This document shows, piece by piece, positions 40,263-52,072 of a DNA stretch of 64,000 bases (position 1 is the stretch's first letter; every line of letters begins with the position of its first letter). The notes beneath the pieces were generated by a model, which was not told the origin of the DNA, ran no database searches, and was given only the letters and a program-made list of their open reading frames with translations. The stretch covers positions 11,544,501-11,608,500 of the forward strand of contig LR990053.1 in assembly GCA_905147135.1 (NCBI GenBank). Reading direction: 5' to 3'. This DNA is from Blastobasis lacticolella. Lineage: Eukaryota > Arthropoda > Insecta > Lepidoptera > Blastobasidae. The position numbers and the translations under genes are program-made.

Positions 40263-43200
40263 CTATGGCTCTCAAAACAAAAACATAACCAAATTTTTAC
40301 CTTAACTTCATGTATATGTTGTGTGACGACTTAGTTTATTTTTAATTAAATACCTATCTATTTGAAACGTTTACTAAAGTAACAAATTTAAAGATAAGAT
40401 CCAACAAGGCTATTGACCTTTCGTATCCTATTGCAATTATGAGAAGTGCTTAGTTACGTAAGACAGAAGCAATTAAATTTTTATTCCCAATTTCACTCGT
40501 AAAGTATTCATTCGCGGATACGAGGAAAAGGACGGGAAATAAGAAAATATTGCAAGAATCTTACACAGTGCGATAACAAGTGTATAAAATGGGGATGGCA
40601 ATGGAGAGCCATTAAACTCAATGGTGACAAGAATGTCTTTCTATGTTTCATTTATTCCAAGGAATGGGCCGTTCGTCGCTATAGGCGGAGTATGAAAGGA
40701 ACTCGTGAACTTTATTCAGTACGTTTGTTCCTAGAAATTATGTTATTCACTAGAATACTTCGACCGGAAGTGTAAAAGAGTTGGTTGTGTTTCGAGCATA
40801 GGTAGCTAATTATCTTCTTGCATGTGTGCGCACCTTTCATAATTTCAAACAACTTTTAGTACTGAACTATCGTGGTGAAATACATTTAAAATGTATGTTG
40901 AAGTAACGATGCAATTAAATATGGAACGGCTGCATTTTTGTCGATTGCATCATTAACACGTAAAAAAGCTAAAAAGAATATCTCATGCTAACCCCCATTA
41001 AATGACAACTAGAAATAAAAGGTTTTATAGAAAGCATAAAAAATCTTTGTGTGATTGAGAATCAAATATACGTACCAAATATAAATATATTGTGCAAAGT
41101 TGTGTACATCGCTTCCACACTGACGAAGGCACATACTCCTTTATGTATGTGTCAAAATCTGTGGGCGAAGGTATCTAATTGTTTCAGTGTCAAAGAAATA
41201 TAACTCACCACAGTTATAATTTTAATGAGTAAATTTACTCGAGACATAAATGTACCGTCATTAGCTCCCTACGTTTCTATTTAGCATTGACTGAGTTATG
41301 AAACGAGTTCGTTTGCACACTACGTACACTCAATATAAAGTTTCAAAAGTTGACGTAGGGAAGGGAAAGTTTAATTAAAATTAAAACAATTTAATTAAAA
41401 TTATATGGTGCTACCAGACGGTTGATATAATGGGCGATAGACAACGTGCCCCAAATTTTCAACACGCTCTTTGTTTGTATTTGCTCAGTTTCGTGGCGTT
41501 GAATTCGAAACTACCCTCTGCCGGGATACTCATTCTTCGGAATCAAAACTAAAGTTGGAGATGAAATTAAAGATAAAAAATGTAAACACACAGTTGTCAA
41601 TGTCAAAGAGACTATCCAGGAGTATAAAACCTTTTTATCGAATGTATTTATTTACCAAATGGTTATGGCTCACGCACACTTTTCAGTGTGCTTTACTTAA
41701 CTTCCGAAACGAAACAAATCGATTTACCCCCATTTTATTAAAAACGTAATAAGTAACTCGGAAACCATTAGTCCTAGCATACTAGTTAGAAAACTTCAAT
41801 ATTAGAAAGAAGTAGCCGCCATTTTGAATCTTGTATTATTTTATGTAAGTATTATTATTTGGCGTCGGTAAATCCCTCACTTTCCGAGCCTTTGCAATAA
41901 TGAACCGTAACAAAGGATCAAATGTTTAGAATTTCTCACCATTACCAGTGGTATAAATGAAAACTACACATATTTAATTAAAGCAGCACAAATACGAGAC
42001 AAAAAAAATGTTTCCTATTTAATTCAGCAAAATATTTTCAAATATTCATATGATTTATTTCACTTTGAATGTAATAATTTTCGATGGTTTTATTCCCATT
42101 AAAGATACATAATATATCACTTACATGAGAACAGAAAAATAGTCGATATCACAAATTGACGGTCGTTCACACCACGCAAAATACTATTTTGGGATCACAT
42201 AATCAGCACTCAATTCATGGAACCCAACACTCACAGTAAAAAAATCAAATCAAATTTAGATTTTCTTTGATGTACTACGTTGGTCAATTTTTAAATAGCT
42301 GAAGGAAAAATTTTATAAAGTGTGACACCCGCGTAAGTGAACATTTGTTTGCCGTAATTTGTTTTAATTTTGGTGTATACAAGGTGTGCCAACTTGTCTT
42401 GTGTTGCTTTTGTAGGTCTATGCTAAACGAATATCAATCGATTAAAAAGTATAAAAGCTAATGTTACGGTCAATTTGAAGTCAGAAAGCTCTCTGTGTTT
42501 GCTTTCAGTCCTTGTAATGGTCCTTGTAATATTCTTTGTGAAATAAATAATCATATATATTTAGCCAATCTGTTATGATTTCCTCATAAATCCTACAGCG
42601 ATAAGACGCATTTTTTATTTGGTTCTGTGCAATTGTTGAGTGAATATTATTGTAAAGGATGTTTCTGATGCGTTTATTTTGTAATTATGTGCATTATATT
42701 AGTTTCTTCATATATTTTAGTTGATAATGTTAGGTAAGAATAGTGAAATAATATTTTAATTAGTTTGGTTTTGGATTATTTGCTGTGCAGGTAGTTAAGA
42801 TTTACTTGCACTGTCCCATATTTCAATTAAATATATCACCACAGCCAGCACACGTGTGTTCTCGCGCACGAAAAGCGAGAAAAGGCACAACATCACTCTG
42901 ATTAAACTGGATAGATATTGATTTGTGGTAACAACAGATTACACGATTTTAATAAAATTCAAATACGTCTATGGTAACGAACGACGCACAATTATGCGAT
43001 TATATTAATTGTCGAACTAACATCCCGTTTGCGTTGCCTGCCATATTCCGAGGTCAGTCACTGTTGAGGCCTAAATTCAAGGAACGCATAATGGTTGCCA
43101 CTTTCTTTCTGCTGTTTTATCACTAAAGTGGTATAAAGTATTAGCTAAGATACAAATTACAAAATTCAAAATAACTTCCATAGCACATTACAGAAAACCT

Positions 43201-43552
43201 TTTCCCGAAACATGAAAATTGGATGCTTGGCAAACATAGACTTGGTTTGCTATGTAATGTCAAACTAACTTCAATGTCTGAAACATTATCTCGCCAGAAC
43301 TAATCTTGGTCGGCGACCGAACTTCTGACGGCCATGGCAAGTGTCCTTCGTCCCTGATAACGTGAAACAACTATTTGATTGGTGGCTAGTTAGCCGAATA
43401 ACTAAGCCTGGACTCAATTGTTAATCAGGTTGCCCGAATAACAGTTATTCGAGCGAATAGTTACCATTTCTAATAGCTTATTTATGGAGTAGTTATAGTG
43501 ACGATAGCTAGGTACAATTGTATCTCAATATAGAGGTAGGCATTACTAATGA
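40263..43552. other. Longest repeat-free stretch, about 3.3 kb, no gene seen
   Basis: AT-rich single-copy DNA. The open frame at 41471-41749 is lysine-rich with no recognised domain. I see no splice-bounded coding block. It could be intronic or intergenic. Confidence 0.4.
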
Positions 43553-43770
43553 CGACCTAAGTGGTTCAGTTGGTTAAAATGCCACGCAGAGATCCCGGGT
43601 TCGATATCCAGCCGGGCATAAATTAAAATATTCAATAAATTTCTGTTACAGATCTGGTTTAACACCCATTATATGTATTTAAAAATATGTAAGTAGTTTA
43701 TCAGTTCTCTGGCACCCATAACATAAGCTTTGTTTACTTTGGGGATACATTGCTCTGTGTGAATAAATTT
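43553..43770 (+). mobile_element. SINE-B, full length
   Basis: Head GACCTAAGTGGTTCAGTTGG with a near-intact B box (GGGTTCGATATCC), CCAGCCGGGCATAAATTAAA, ACACCCATTATATG and GCACCCATAACATAAGC. The conserved end is altered to GGGGATACATTGCTCTGTGT. Confidence 0.9.
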
Positions 43771-43804
43771 ATTTCTTTTTTAGTAATAGAGAGCGGCATT
43801 GGCG

Positions 43805-44180
43805 GAGAGCGTCTGTGGCGTAATGGCTACCGGATCGGCTTCGTAAGCGAGAGGTATGGAGTTCGAGCCCCAGTGCTGCCATAATATGCCGCGTTTTCTG
43901 TAATAATGCACAAATGTAATACATACATAAAGTTAACCGATGTCTTTACGGTGAGGGAAAAAAACATCGAGAAAAATCCTGCACATTTAAGCGAATGAAT
44001 GAGTAACCATGGTCAAATCTGGTCAGGTTCTTCTATTGACAGGATCACTGAGGTCAGATGGCAGTCACTCTAATTATCTGGTTTGTCAAATACTGGGTCA
44101 TGGTGAAGGCAGAGCCCCGGCAAGGCCCCGGACCCTTGCGCGAGATAACAATCGGGATATTTTCGCCGAGATGACGAGTA
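43805..44180 (+). mobile_element. SINE-A, full length, diverged
   Basis: Head GAGAGCGTCTGTGGCGTAAT with B box GAGTTCGAGCCCC, AACCGATGTCTTTACGGTGA, CAGGTTCTTCTATTGACAGG and an expanded AGAGCCCCGGCAAGGCCCCG block near 44111-44130. Confidence 0.92.
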
Positions 44181-44614
44181 ATAATAGTTACCCATAGGTA
44201 ATGCATAATTATGAAAAAAATTACAGAGCTACGAGAAAAAACTTCTACCTTGCATGCATCAAGCGAAAAAATACTCTGTGTATTCGCTCGCATTGATGTT
44301 AAGTAAATATTAATGCACTGCAAAAATATGGAAACATAAATTATTTCGTTTACAAGAAGAACAAGCTTTAAACTGACTACAATGAACCGACTGACTCGTA
44401 TCTCACAATAAATAGGCTTATATATGAGAATTGGTATTATGAATAATAAATGAATTACAGCGGTATTGAGAGGCGTTAATCTCGTTTGTTATTAGTTGAA
44501 TGTTCGCTAGACCAAAATAATTATTTAGTTTGAACTTTGAATTGAAATATAATTTACAATAAAGGCAAGAAAAGCTAAATATCATCGTCACTGTTATCAT
44601 CCATTTATCCCGGC
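44181..44614. other. Unique sequence, nothing seen
   Basis: No recognisable signal beyond AT-rich DNA. Confidence 0.35.
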
Positions 44615-44945
44615 TTATGTCAGGGTCCGCTTTCTAACTTTTCTTCCTCCAATTCGCCCAGTCTTCAGTATTCTCCCGTCGTAGACTATTGGCTCTCGCA
44701 TCCGACTCACGATGTCAATCCATCGATACTTATCGCGGTATCTTTTTCCTGATACCGTCAGGTTTAGACACCAGTGTCCCTGAGGCTTACGCAGCACATG
44801 ACTAAAACAGCGCCGGCGAGCCACCTTAATCTTGACCGCGATGTCTCTCACGCGAAGGCTGCGGATGTACTCGTTAGATACGTTCTTGGTCGAGTCGTGT
44901 TACGCCACACATCCACCGCAGTATTTTCATTTCCTTGGCATGAAG
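44615..44945 (-). pseudogene. RTE-like LINE C-terminal fragment
   Basis: The minus strand begins ENTAVDVWRNTTRPRTY-like in mixed frames, then RDIAVKIKVARRRCFSHVLR and KPQ. It continues RYRDKYRWIDIVSRMREPIV and GGRKVRKRTLT, with a stop at about 44615. It parallels the [12 protein letters not shown]...RWIDI section of the 1-759 element, but its last 35 residues differ, so it is a sister lineage. Frameshifts near 44745-44870. Confidence 0.75.
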
Positions 44946-46094
44946 ATTATACTAGAATTACTAGAGCAGCCTTTGGAAGGTTCTCTTATAATCTCTGTCG
45001 TAAAATTTATACCACGTCAATGCGCTTCAGAGTTTTCACACACGACCTGACACGTCTATTCTTCGTCTATTATCCTTGTTAATTGTGCCATCGATTGTAA
45101 TCCATACTAAAATGTATCTGCTAATACTTAATTGTAAGTTCTTACACGATTTAAAACGCAGCTAATAACAAATAGAATGGAATGTTGAAAAGTTGACTCG
45201 TAAGGCTTGACAAATTCCTATTGTCCCATATGGGCCCCGTACTCAATGTATTGTAGCATTATAAACTATGTCAGTCTTTGTTGTCCTAATGGAGCAGTTT
45301 AATTAATACAGTAAGACAGCCTGTCTGAATTTGAGTAAAAGGATAGGTAATGTAAGAAAGTTAAAATGTTTGTTCTACAAATATTATTATAAATGCGAAA
45401 GTTTGTGTGAATGTTTATTAACTCTCCACGCCGAAAGGTATGGACGGATTATGATTAAAATTGGAAGAATGAGTAAGCTACTCATAACTATTATAGAAGA
45501 TTAAAGATTTATGTTTTGATATACTTGTTGCATATTTCTTAGAGGTACATTTTTCTTCATAATAGAGCTTTTTTGAAAAGTGGGGCAATTATCCGGCTTT
45601 TACCCTACACTCAGATAGCAGATCTTTACCTACCGCAACAGTCGATCACCTAAGTAAATTGCCGACTAAGCTGGTAATCTTTCATAGCAGGTTGTAAGGA
45701 AACCTTCAGCCAACAGCGGATCGATTGCACCGCCAAAAAATCCACAACAAATCAAATTAAACTCCTTCACGCCAATTAAAGAGCAAAGTAATGAAAAAAG
45801 CCGAAGAGACTCGATAAGCGCAGACAGAAATCAAATGCTCTTTGGTACGGAACCCTTCGTAAAAGGGACCCATTAGTCAAAGCGCGCTTTTAAACTCTGT
45901 AAGTGACGTGATTTATACCCACAGTTGGTGTTGCCAGTTGTTTATAGGCGAGAATTCTATTTTTCTATGGAAAACAGTGTGAAAATCTCGTTTAATAACA
46001 TGATAGCGAAAGATGTTTTGAGTACAGCCTAGGATGCCCGTGGGTACAGCCAATAGTTAATGGTGCTTATCCCATGGTGATTTAAGTAAACTAC
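44946..46094. other. Mostly unique; Repeat E-like piece at 45375-45500
   Basis: ATTATTATAAATGCGAAAGT, GTATGGACGGATTATGATTA and GAAGAATGAGTAAGCTACTC at 45383-45485 are a decayed Repeat E-like start. Otherwise no gene seen. Confidence 0.4.
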
Positions 46095-46330
46095 ATTATT
46101 ATCTGTATATAGCATAAACCCAAGTCGCTCCCGCCGTCTGTCCCTATGTATCTATGTATGCATATTGTACGCTGGGATATTATACACGAATTTTAATGCG
46201 GTTTTCAACATTAGATAGAGTAATTCAAGAGGAAGATTAATAAGCAAGAAAAAAAGGGGTAATGTAGGCGTATTTAGGGATAGTACGCTACGCGAACGAA
46301 GTCGCGCCGGGTACACCAGTTATGAATATA
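46095..46330. mobile_element. Repeat E-type copy
   Basis: Left: AGCATAAACCCAAGTCGCTC and CCGTCTGTCCC. Right end: GCTACGCGAACGAAGTCGCG then CCGGGTACACCAGTTATG. The right end is the reverse complement of the 29.03-kb left end. Confidence 0.6.
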
Positions 46331-47072
46331 AAAAATTATATTGTAACCCGTTCAATACAAATATAGAAAGAGTCAAAATAATGTTTGGCATTTTCATAAC
46401 ATAATATGGTGTATCAGTGTTGCATGTTTAGGTAACGTCAGAGCTTTTGAACTAACACTTATTTCGCAGCGGTTTTTTCTGTTGATGTTTTAAAAACCTT
46501 ACCGTTCCTAGCTTAGTTGCATTAAAATCAGATAAAGTAGATTGGGAAATATTTGTTTATAAGCAGGCTTTGTTAGGAGTCTCATCCTGTCGGTTGGCTT
46601 GAGTAGAAATGTTACATGGACTTGCTTCTCGTATACCTGCGCTAAATATCACTCATCGTCACCACTGGCGGTTTACATAATTATGAAAAATAGTCATCTC
46701 AGTCGTTTCGTTATCTTTACTTCTCTCTAATATACGATTAGAACTTTTATTCAAAAACGTAGACGGGTTTGTACGAAGTTACTGTATAAGAAAAAATATT
46801 TACTTAGATTTTAAAATGTATTGCTGTAAAATGTGAATTTGATTTACCTACAATTCAACTAATTAGTTGATTGATTGATGGTTCCTTTTTTATAGTAAAA
46901 CATTCCCTTGTGATCTGTACCTATATTTGCTTGTAAAAAACATACGTTTATTTTTCGGATCTTTATTTGAGGAGCTTTGTCCGAAGACAATGTCACTCCA
47001 TTATACAAGTAAAAAAATACAACATTATAAAAATTACACATAGAAACACCAAAATAACAAGCCTAACAGTCC
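46331..47072. other. Unique sequence upstream of the 47.1-kb candidate exon
   Basis: No repeat recognised. If the candidate gene is real this holds its upstream region, but no motif other than the TATA box is distinctive. Confidence 0.35.
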
Positions 47073-47081
47073 TATATAAAG
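47073..47081 (+). promoter_or_regulatory. TATA-box-like TATATAAAG
   Basis: Lies 59 bp before the ATG at 47140. An expected start about 30 bp downstream would give a 5' leader of roughly 35 nt. The surrounding DNA is AT-rich, so chance occurrence is plausible. Confidence 0.3.
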
Positions 47082-47139
47082 CTTCGGCCTCTCTTGACAA
47101 CCTAGTTGAAAGTATATTTACACATGAATAAAAGAAACA

Positions 47140-47407
47140 ATGAAATGTGAATTATTTCGCCTGGCAATAAAATACGACTGGACGTTGATTTGTGCTCTTT
47201 TGCTTCTCATCGCCTATTTTGAACTGGCGCCTACGTTCCATTTAGCTTCGAGAGAAAATGAAATACATGAAAATGTATTTATCTCTCCCAATGAGATGTG
47301 GAGTCAAATAATGGAAGAATTGGGAGTAACTGATATTGACTTTTGTTTGCAGCTTTTGCAATATTTTTTGGAGATTCCTGTAAAGTGTGAGATGGATCTG
47401 GTGAAAA
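47140..47407 (+). CDS. Candidate 5' exon encoding a signal-anchor protein, family unknown
   Basis: The frame opens MKCELFRLAIKYDWT and passes through a hydrophobic segment (about residues 15-27, LICALLLLIAYF) that suits a signal peptide or signal anchor. It continues with an acidic stretch, HENVFISPNEMWSQIMEELG, then cysteines at residues 69 and 83. At 47408 a good splice donor (AAAA|GTGAGT) interrupts codon 90; reading on gives a stop at 47443-47445, so the ORF may be only an exon plus intron. A short upstream ORF starts at 47124 and overlaps the ATG. An acceptor-like TTTTGTTTGCAG at about 47341-47352 lies inside the frame. No second exon could be found by eye. Secreted or membrane protein is an inference from composition; chance ORF remains possible. 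Confidence 0.35.
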
Positions 47408-47445
47408 GTGAGTTTTTAGAGGAACACGCATTTAAAATTATATAA

Positions 47446-47865
47446 TATATCCAAAAAGTATGGTAATCTTCATGGTGTTACCTTTACTTTGTTAATGATA
47501 ATCGGGCATAAATCACGGCTGCAGAGTGCAACATTCATCAGTTGATTATTACCTAAATGTCATTGACACTGCCGTAATTTATACGATTTTTTTTACATAC
47601 ATTTCTAATCTTTTTAAACTTCGTACATTCTCACGCTCGCATCCTGGAGAGGTGGGCTGATAATATCAAGTGCCACAAGCTCGCACGATCATGCTTCTTC
47701 CTAAATATTTACACCGGTTGTGTATAGGTACTCATTACTTTCTTTTTTGGAGAAGGTTTATCGGTGTATTTATTCTATCATATATTTCTTGTATTTGTTC
47801 GTGCCAAATAGATTGGCAACAGGGGGGGGGCATTGATCTCTCATAAATAAATAATTATTAAATAG
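47446..47865. other. Unique sequence, no second exon found
   Basis: Examined for a continuation of the preceding exon; none is convincing. A G9 run lies at 47822-47830. Confidence 0.35.
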
Positions 47866-47936
47866 GCTTGAATAATCCACACAGCGCCATATAGCCCCTA
47901 AGTAAGCAAAGCTTGTGTTATGGGTGCCTGTAAGGG
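47866..47936 (-). mobile_element. SINE-B 3' end fragment
   Basis: TTGAATAATCCACACAGCGC, CATATAGCCCCTAAGTAAGC and TTGTGTTATGGGTGCCTG. Confidence 0.8.
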
Positions 47937-48029
47937 TGCTTAAGCGGGGATTGCAGTATATTGAATGTAAAATAACTAAAATATAATGTTAAAAATTATA
48001 TTACATGTTTATTGAGAGTCCCACAATTC

Positions 48030-48278
48030 ACACACCATCACAGCCTGTAACAGTCCACTGCAGGGCTGAGGGCCTCTCCCACGAAAGGAGAGGTTATTGC
48101 CATAATCTCCACGCTTTGCAGGCGGGTTGGAGATTGCAGTTTTTAAATATAACAATGGAAAATGCTGCTGCCCAATTTCCAGACTGCGGAGACTCTTGAT
48201 CTTTTGCCTCGAAAACATTAGTCGCCTTGTACGACACCCATTAGTATAAGGGGTTGGTGCTATTCTACTCTGCCGGAC
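48030..48278 (-). mobile_element. SINE-C, full length, 8-bp TSD
   Basis: CACACCATCACAGCCTGTAA, GGCCTCTCCCACGAAAGGAG, GGCGGGTTGGAGATTGC, GTCGCCTTGTACGACACCCA and CTGCCGGACACCACACGG. CCCACAAT occurs at 48020-48027 and 48279-48286. Confidence 0.9.
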
Positions 48279-48445
48279 ACCACACGGCCCACAATACTTG
48301 TTAATAAATGTAAATTTTAATGAATGTCAAATGTTGATGAATGCACCCAGCCGCGGCGGTTCCGAAAAATGTACTGCTTAGGTAATGTGCCGCGCAGGTC
48401 AAATTAGCTAAGTCACGTGTTCTTTGCAACGCACCGAACAGTGCC

Positions 48446-48622
48446 AGAAAACTGATGAACTACTTGTATATTTTTGAAATACATCCATATTATACATACA
48501 ACACACAGACCCGTAACAGTATTAAAAATTAATCGTTTCAGTTGTGCCCGGTTGGGAATAGAGCCCGAAATTTCGGCGTGGCAGACTGGATTGTTAACCA
48601 ACGACTCTGGTCGCCTGGTGGT
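48446..48622 (-). mobile_element. SINE-B, head and middle, 3' end decayed
   Basis: GAAAACTGATGAACTACTTG, ACAACACACAGACCCGTAAC, then TGCCCGGTTGGGAATAGAGC (damaged B box) and a decayed head GGTTAACCAACGACT-like region. The usual GCGCCATCTAG block is replaced by diverged sequence left of 48446. Confidence 0.7.
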
Positions 48623-49439
48623 GGTAAGTTTTTAATAATTTTCATGTATTTTTCATAAAATAATGCTTTAATTGACCGAGAGATCAAGGCACGCCATTGC
48701 GAATCCATTTGGCACGAACTATAAACAACACACAATATGAAAATTCTATGTAAAACCCAAATAGCTTTCCATATTACATTTTAAATTAAGTATCTGCCTA
48801 ACTTTACTTCCACACACATTACAGCACTTACAAGAATGTACAACTTTATGCAGAAAATGATTTAGCTTCGTACACACGAGCATTTCGAGACGAGAAAAGG
48901 AGCTGTGCCAAAAATGCTGGGACCATTAACTCTCTACCGGCACACTTATTCATTGAAGTAGGTATAACCAGTTACCGAGTTCCAACCAACTCCGCTTATA
49001 TCCCATTTAGCAGCAAAAACTTCTGTGGAACTTACAACTGAAACTTGCTCCTTTTACAACCAATTTAGTAGGTAGGCAATGTGGCGAAATGTCACGTACA
49101 TTTCGCCTTACAAAAAAATGCTTTAAATACTTTTGGCGGTCAGAGATAAAACTGAGCACGATTATATTTCTAGGTATATCTTGTACAATACATTGTTTTC
49201 TGACGAGGTATTTTTATAATCTGTCAGTCGTACGTTATTTCTAAAAATATTTTTTCTGTTCAAATTTAACATACAGAGATAGATAATATAGACACGCCAT
49301 TACACTTTAATTCCACATGTTATCAGGTTTATTATCACAGTTAATAATATTTACTAATCGTGGTAATACTCCCGATGACATGTGCGATAAAGTGTAGTGA
49401 ATTACCACGAAAGTCTTAAAACATATTTTTTTATTAACT
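48623..49439. other. Unique sequence, nothing seen
   Basis: No recognisable signal. Confidence 0.35.
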
Positions 49440-49556
49440 TAAAATTAATACGAATACAAATATTATAAAGAGGTGAACTTTGTTGGGTGTAGAGGCACGT
49501 AATCCTCAAAACTACTTATCTGATTTAAAAAAGCTTTTCACCAATATAAAGCTACA
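49440..49556. mobile_element. Repeat E-like 5' piece
   Basis: CGAATACAAATATTATAAAG, AGGTGAACTTTG and AAAGCTTTTCACCAATATAA align with the first 120 bp of 19915-20075. A SINE-A then inserted into it at 49567. Confidence 0.6.
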
Positions 49557-49566
49557 TTATTCCCTA

Positions 49567-49910
49567 GAGAGCGTCGGTAGCCGGGCGGTTGCGTATTCAA
49601 CTCGTAAGCGAGAGGTACCGGGCTCGAATCCCGCTGCGGCCATGTACCAATGACTATTTTCTGAGTTATGTACATTAGTTGAATACTAACCAATGCTCTT
49701 ACGGTGAGGGAAAACATCGTTATGAAACCTGCAAATTCAGGCAACTGAATTTGTAACCATGATTCAATCTGGTCAGGTTCCCCTGGTAGCAGGGTCACGA
49801 AGTAGTGGCTCCACTGTAATTACCTGATCGCCAAATCTTGGATCATGGTCACTGCGGACCCCGGACCCTCGTTCTCGAGAGCACAACCGGGACATAAAGC
49901 CAAGATGATT
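49567..49910 (+). mobile_element. SINE-A, full length, 10-bp TSD
   Basis: Head GAGAGCGTCGGTAGCCGGGC with B box GGGCTCGAATCCC, then all body blocks to GGGACATAAAGCCAAGATGA. TTATTCCCTA flanks it at 49557-49566 and 49911-49920. Confidence 0.95.
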
Positions 49911-49920
49911 TTATTCCCTA

Positions 49921-50265
49921 TTGTGATAAAATCTCCCCACCATTCTCTCTGCACAATAATAATGGCTGCGACTTCTCCACGCCATTTGAAGGTAAACAGT
50001 AATTGAATACCTACCCAAAATTTAATTTAATGAAACTCTTCTATGAAAGTTACTTTGATCGATAACATTTTAAAGTTGCAAACAAACTTTCTGTTCATTT
50101 ACTTTCTGCTGCGACTTGATAAACTTTGAGAGGCTTTGACTTCTTAACAATTAGTGCCGAGAGGTCTGCGCTAACAACCGCTCGGACTATTGTACTATAC
50201 TCGTACTATTGTTATGAATACTAAGGATAAATCCTTTTGTTCGCAATTAGTATGAAATACGCAAT
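49921..50265. other. Unique sequence, nothing seen
   Basis: No recognisable signal up to the ATT repeat at 50266. Confidence 0.35.
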
Positions 50266-50725
50266 TATTATTATTATTATTAATCATTTATTTCAGACCA
50301 TACAAATATTATTTTTAACAGTCCATATTATATTGTGTTAGGTAATTTACTTATAATATATTGTTAAAATCATTACATAATTAAACATTCAATTCATAAA
50401 ACTCATAAAATCATCACAATATCATAATAAAAAATTAATTCAAAATTCACATCTTAAGTAGGCAAATAATTAATAAAAATTAAGTCCCAGATGCAACATG
50501 GAGTTGAAGCCAGTGTTGCATCATGGAACAGTCCAGTCTGTTTGCCCACATATTTAGGAGGCTGTTATGGCTCCCCCGAGCACGCTGCAGGATTGACGCA
50601 ACCCTTTTTCGCATGATAGCGTGAAAACCATCCGTCCTTGCTACCGCAAACATGCCCGATGCACTACAGTGCCTCCGAAGCCCCAGCAGCAATACTAATA
50701 ATATTTTGCTTAAAGTACGTTTCAA
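50266..50725 (-). pseudogene. LINE C-terminus with ATT-repeat 3' tail
   Basis: The minus-strand frame includes LLGLRRHCSASGMFAVARTD, GFHAIMRKRVASILQRARGS and NRLDCSMMQHWLQLHV with a stop at 50480-50482. CSASGMFA and RKR-ASIL-R-RGS blocks are familiar from ends of lepidopteran LINE ORFs. About 200 bp of AT-rich 3' UTR follow, finishing in six ATT units at about 50266-50283. It is 5' truncated near 50725, where SINE-A begins shortly after. Confidence 0.7.
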
Positions 50726-50758
50726 TATACCTAAAAAGACAAAAGTAGAGCATAAGCG

Positions 50759-51074
50759 AAGGCCCGGCGTCCGCCTTGACCATAATCCAGGATTTGGCAG
50801 ATCAGATAATTACAGTGGAGCGACTGCAATCTGACCTTCGTGACCCTGCTACCAGGGGAACCTGACCACATTGGATCATGGTTATACATTCAGTCGCATG
50901 AATGTGCAGATTTCATCACGATGTTTTCCCTCACCGTATGAGCATCGGTTAGTATTCAACTAATGTACCTACATTACTCAAAAAAGAGTTATTGGTACAT
51001 GACCGCAGTAGGATTCGAACCCGGTACCTCTCGCTTACGAACCGGATACCGTAATCACTCGACCACAGACGCAC
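50759..51074 (-). mobile_element. SINE-A, 3' end clipped
   Basis: It starts at AAGGCCCGGCGTCCGCC, lacking the GGGACATTAACGCC tail, and runs through the body to a complete head (B box GATTCGAACCC, GACCACAGACGC). No TSD; an exact 16-bp inverted repeat lies outside it (50733-50748 and 51184-51199). Confidence 0.92.
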
Positions 51075-51775
51075 CTCAAAACTAGATCACGATAACGACA
51101 AGTATAATCCACAGAAATCTAAAAAAAATATATTCTTTATATTTAACTGGATAATAATAAAAATAAAAAAACATACTTGTGTTCTACTTTTGTCTTTTTC
51201 TATTGTAACGAACGTTACATAGAAGCAATAATGTGAACGTGATATGGGGAAATGACGTGAAATTATCTATCGCGGTGCCATGTTTCAATCTCGAGTGACT
51301 TGGAAATGATGGTATTTCTCGTTGCTGTTCATCGAAATCTATTGGGTTCGCAGCGAAGGTATTTCATGCAACGCAATCTTGTAGCATGGAAACATGAATG
51401 GAAATCTTAATTCAAAGTTGCACGGACTTTGAAAACGACTTCTAAATCGCGCCCTTCAAATTTCATTGGCTTTGATAGGTTAATATTGAAAATCAGATCA
51501 AACTTCGTTTGTATGGATTTCCCTCGAGGGACACTCCTCTTCGAAACATTTATGCGAAAGTACGACCCGCATTTGGTCGGGGTTTTAATCTCGCAAGACA
51601 TTAGTAGCCTTGTACATCATGATCCTGGCGTCAATCCCGGTTGTTCTCTCCCAAAGCGACGCGTGAAGGCTCGGGAGACCATTAGTCACCTTGCACGACA
51701 ACCTGTAAATGAGAGGGATGGTACGATTACAGAGTCCCTTTTAACTCCTGACGAAAAAAGAGTGTGTATCTTTTT
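51075..51775. other. Unique sequence plus a decayed mixed-repeat stretch
   Basis: At 51600-51700, GGCGTCAATCCCGGTTGTTC and GAAGGCTCGGGAG recall the minus-strand SINE-A tail, and AGACCATTAGTCACCTTGCA recalls SINE-C. The 127-codon plus-strand frame (51429-51812) crosses these, so it is not a gene. Confidence 0.4.
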
Positions 51776-52072
51776 TATTTTATTAGGTATATACCACTTG
51801 CGGCCTGCCTGATGATAAACAGTTACCGCAGCCTATGGACGTTTGCAATACCAGGGGCATCACCCAAGCGTTGCCGACCCTGTTATAACCTTCTTACCCC
51901 TTTCTTAAAGAACTCTATGTTGTACTCTCCAGGGAAAACCTCTGCAGGTAGTTCATTCCACAACCTTAGTGTGCGTGGGAGAAAGTTCCTTTGGAACCGC
52001 ACAGATCGCGACCAATTTGGCTCCAAGGTGTGAGGATGAACTTCCTGTCTTTGTGTATCTGTCTGTGGCATG
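51776..52072 (-). pseudogene. LINE-Y C-terminus and 3' tail
   Basis: The minus-strand frame reads HTLEPNWSRSVRFQRNFLPR, TLRLWNELPAEVFPGEYNIE and FFKKGVRRL. The UTR follows in the order GTCGGCAACGCTTGGGTGAT, ATTGCAAACGTCC and AGGCTGCGGTAACTG. This copy preserves the C-terminus better than 9676-11245, where the matching segment ends in a stop after WLWK. 5' truncated at about 52072. Confidence 0.85.

Noticed and set aside
47325..47352. A 28-nt mini-intron (GTAACT to TTTGCAG) inside the 47.1-kb frame
   Set aside because: Far too short for an insect intron; the frame also continues straight through.
51429..51812. 127-codon plus-strand frame
   Set aside because: It crosses decayed SINE-A/SINE-C-like sequence and ends in the antisense of LINE-Y.
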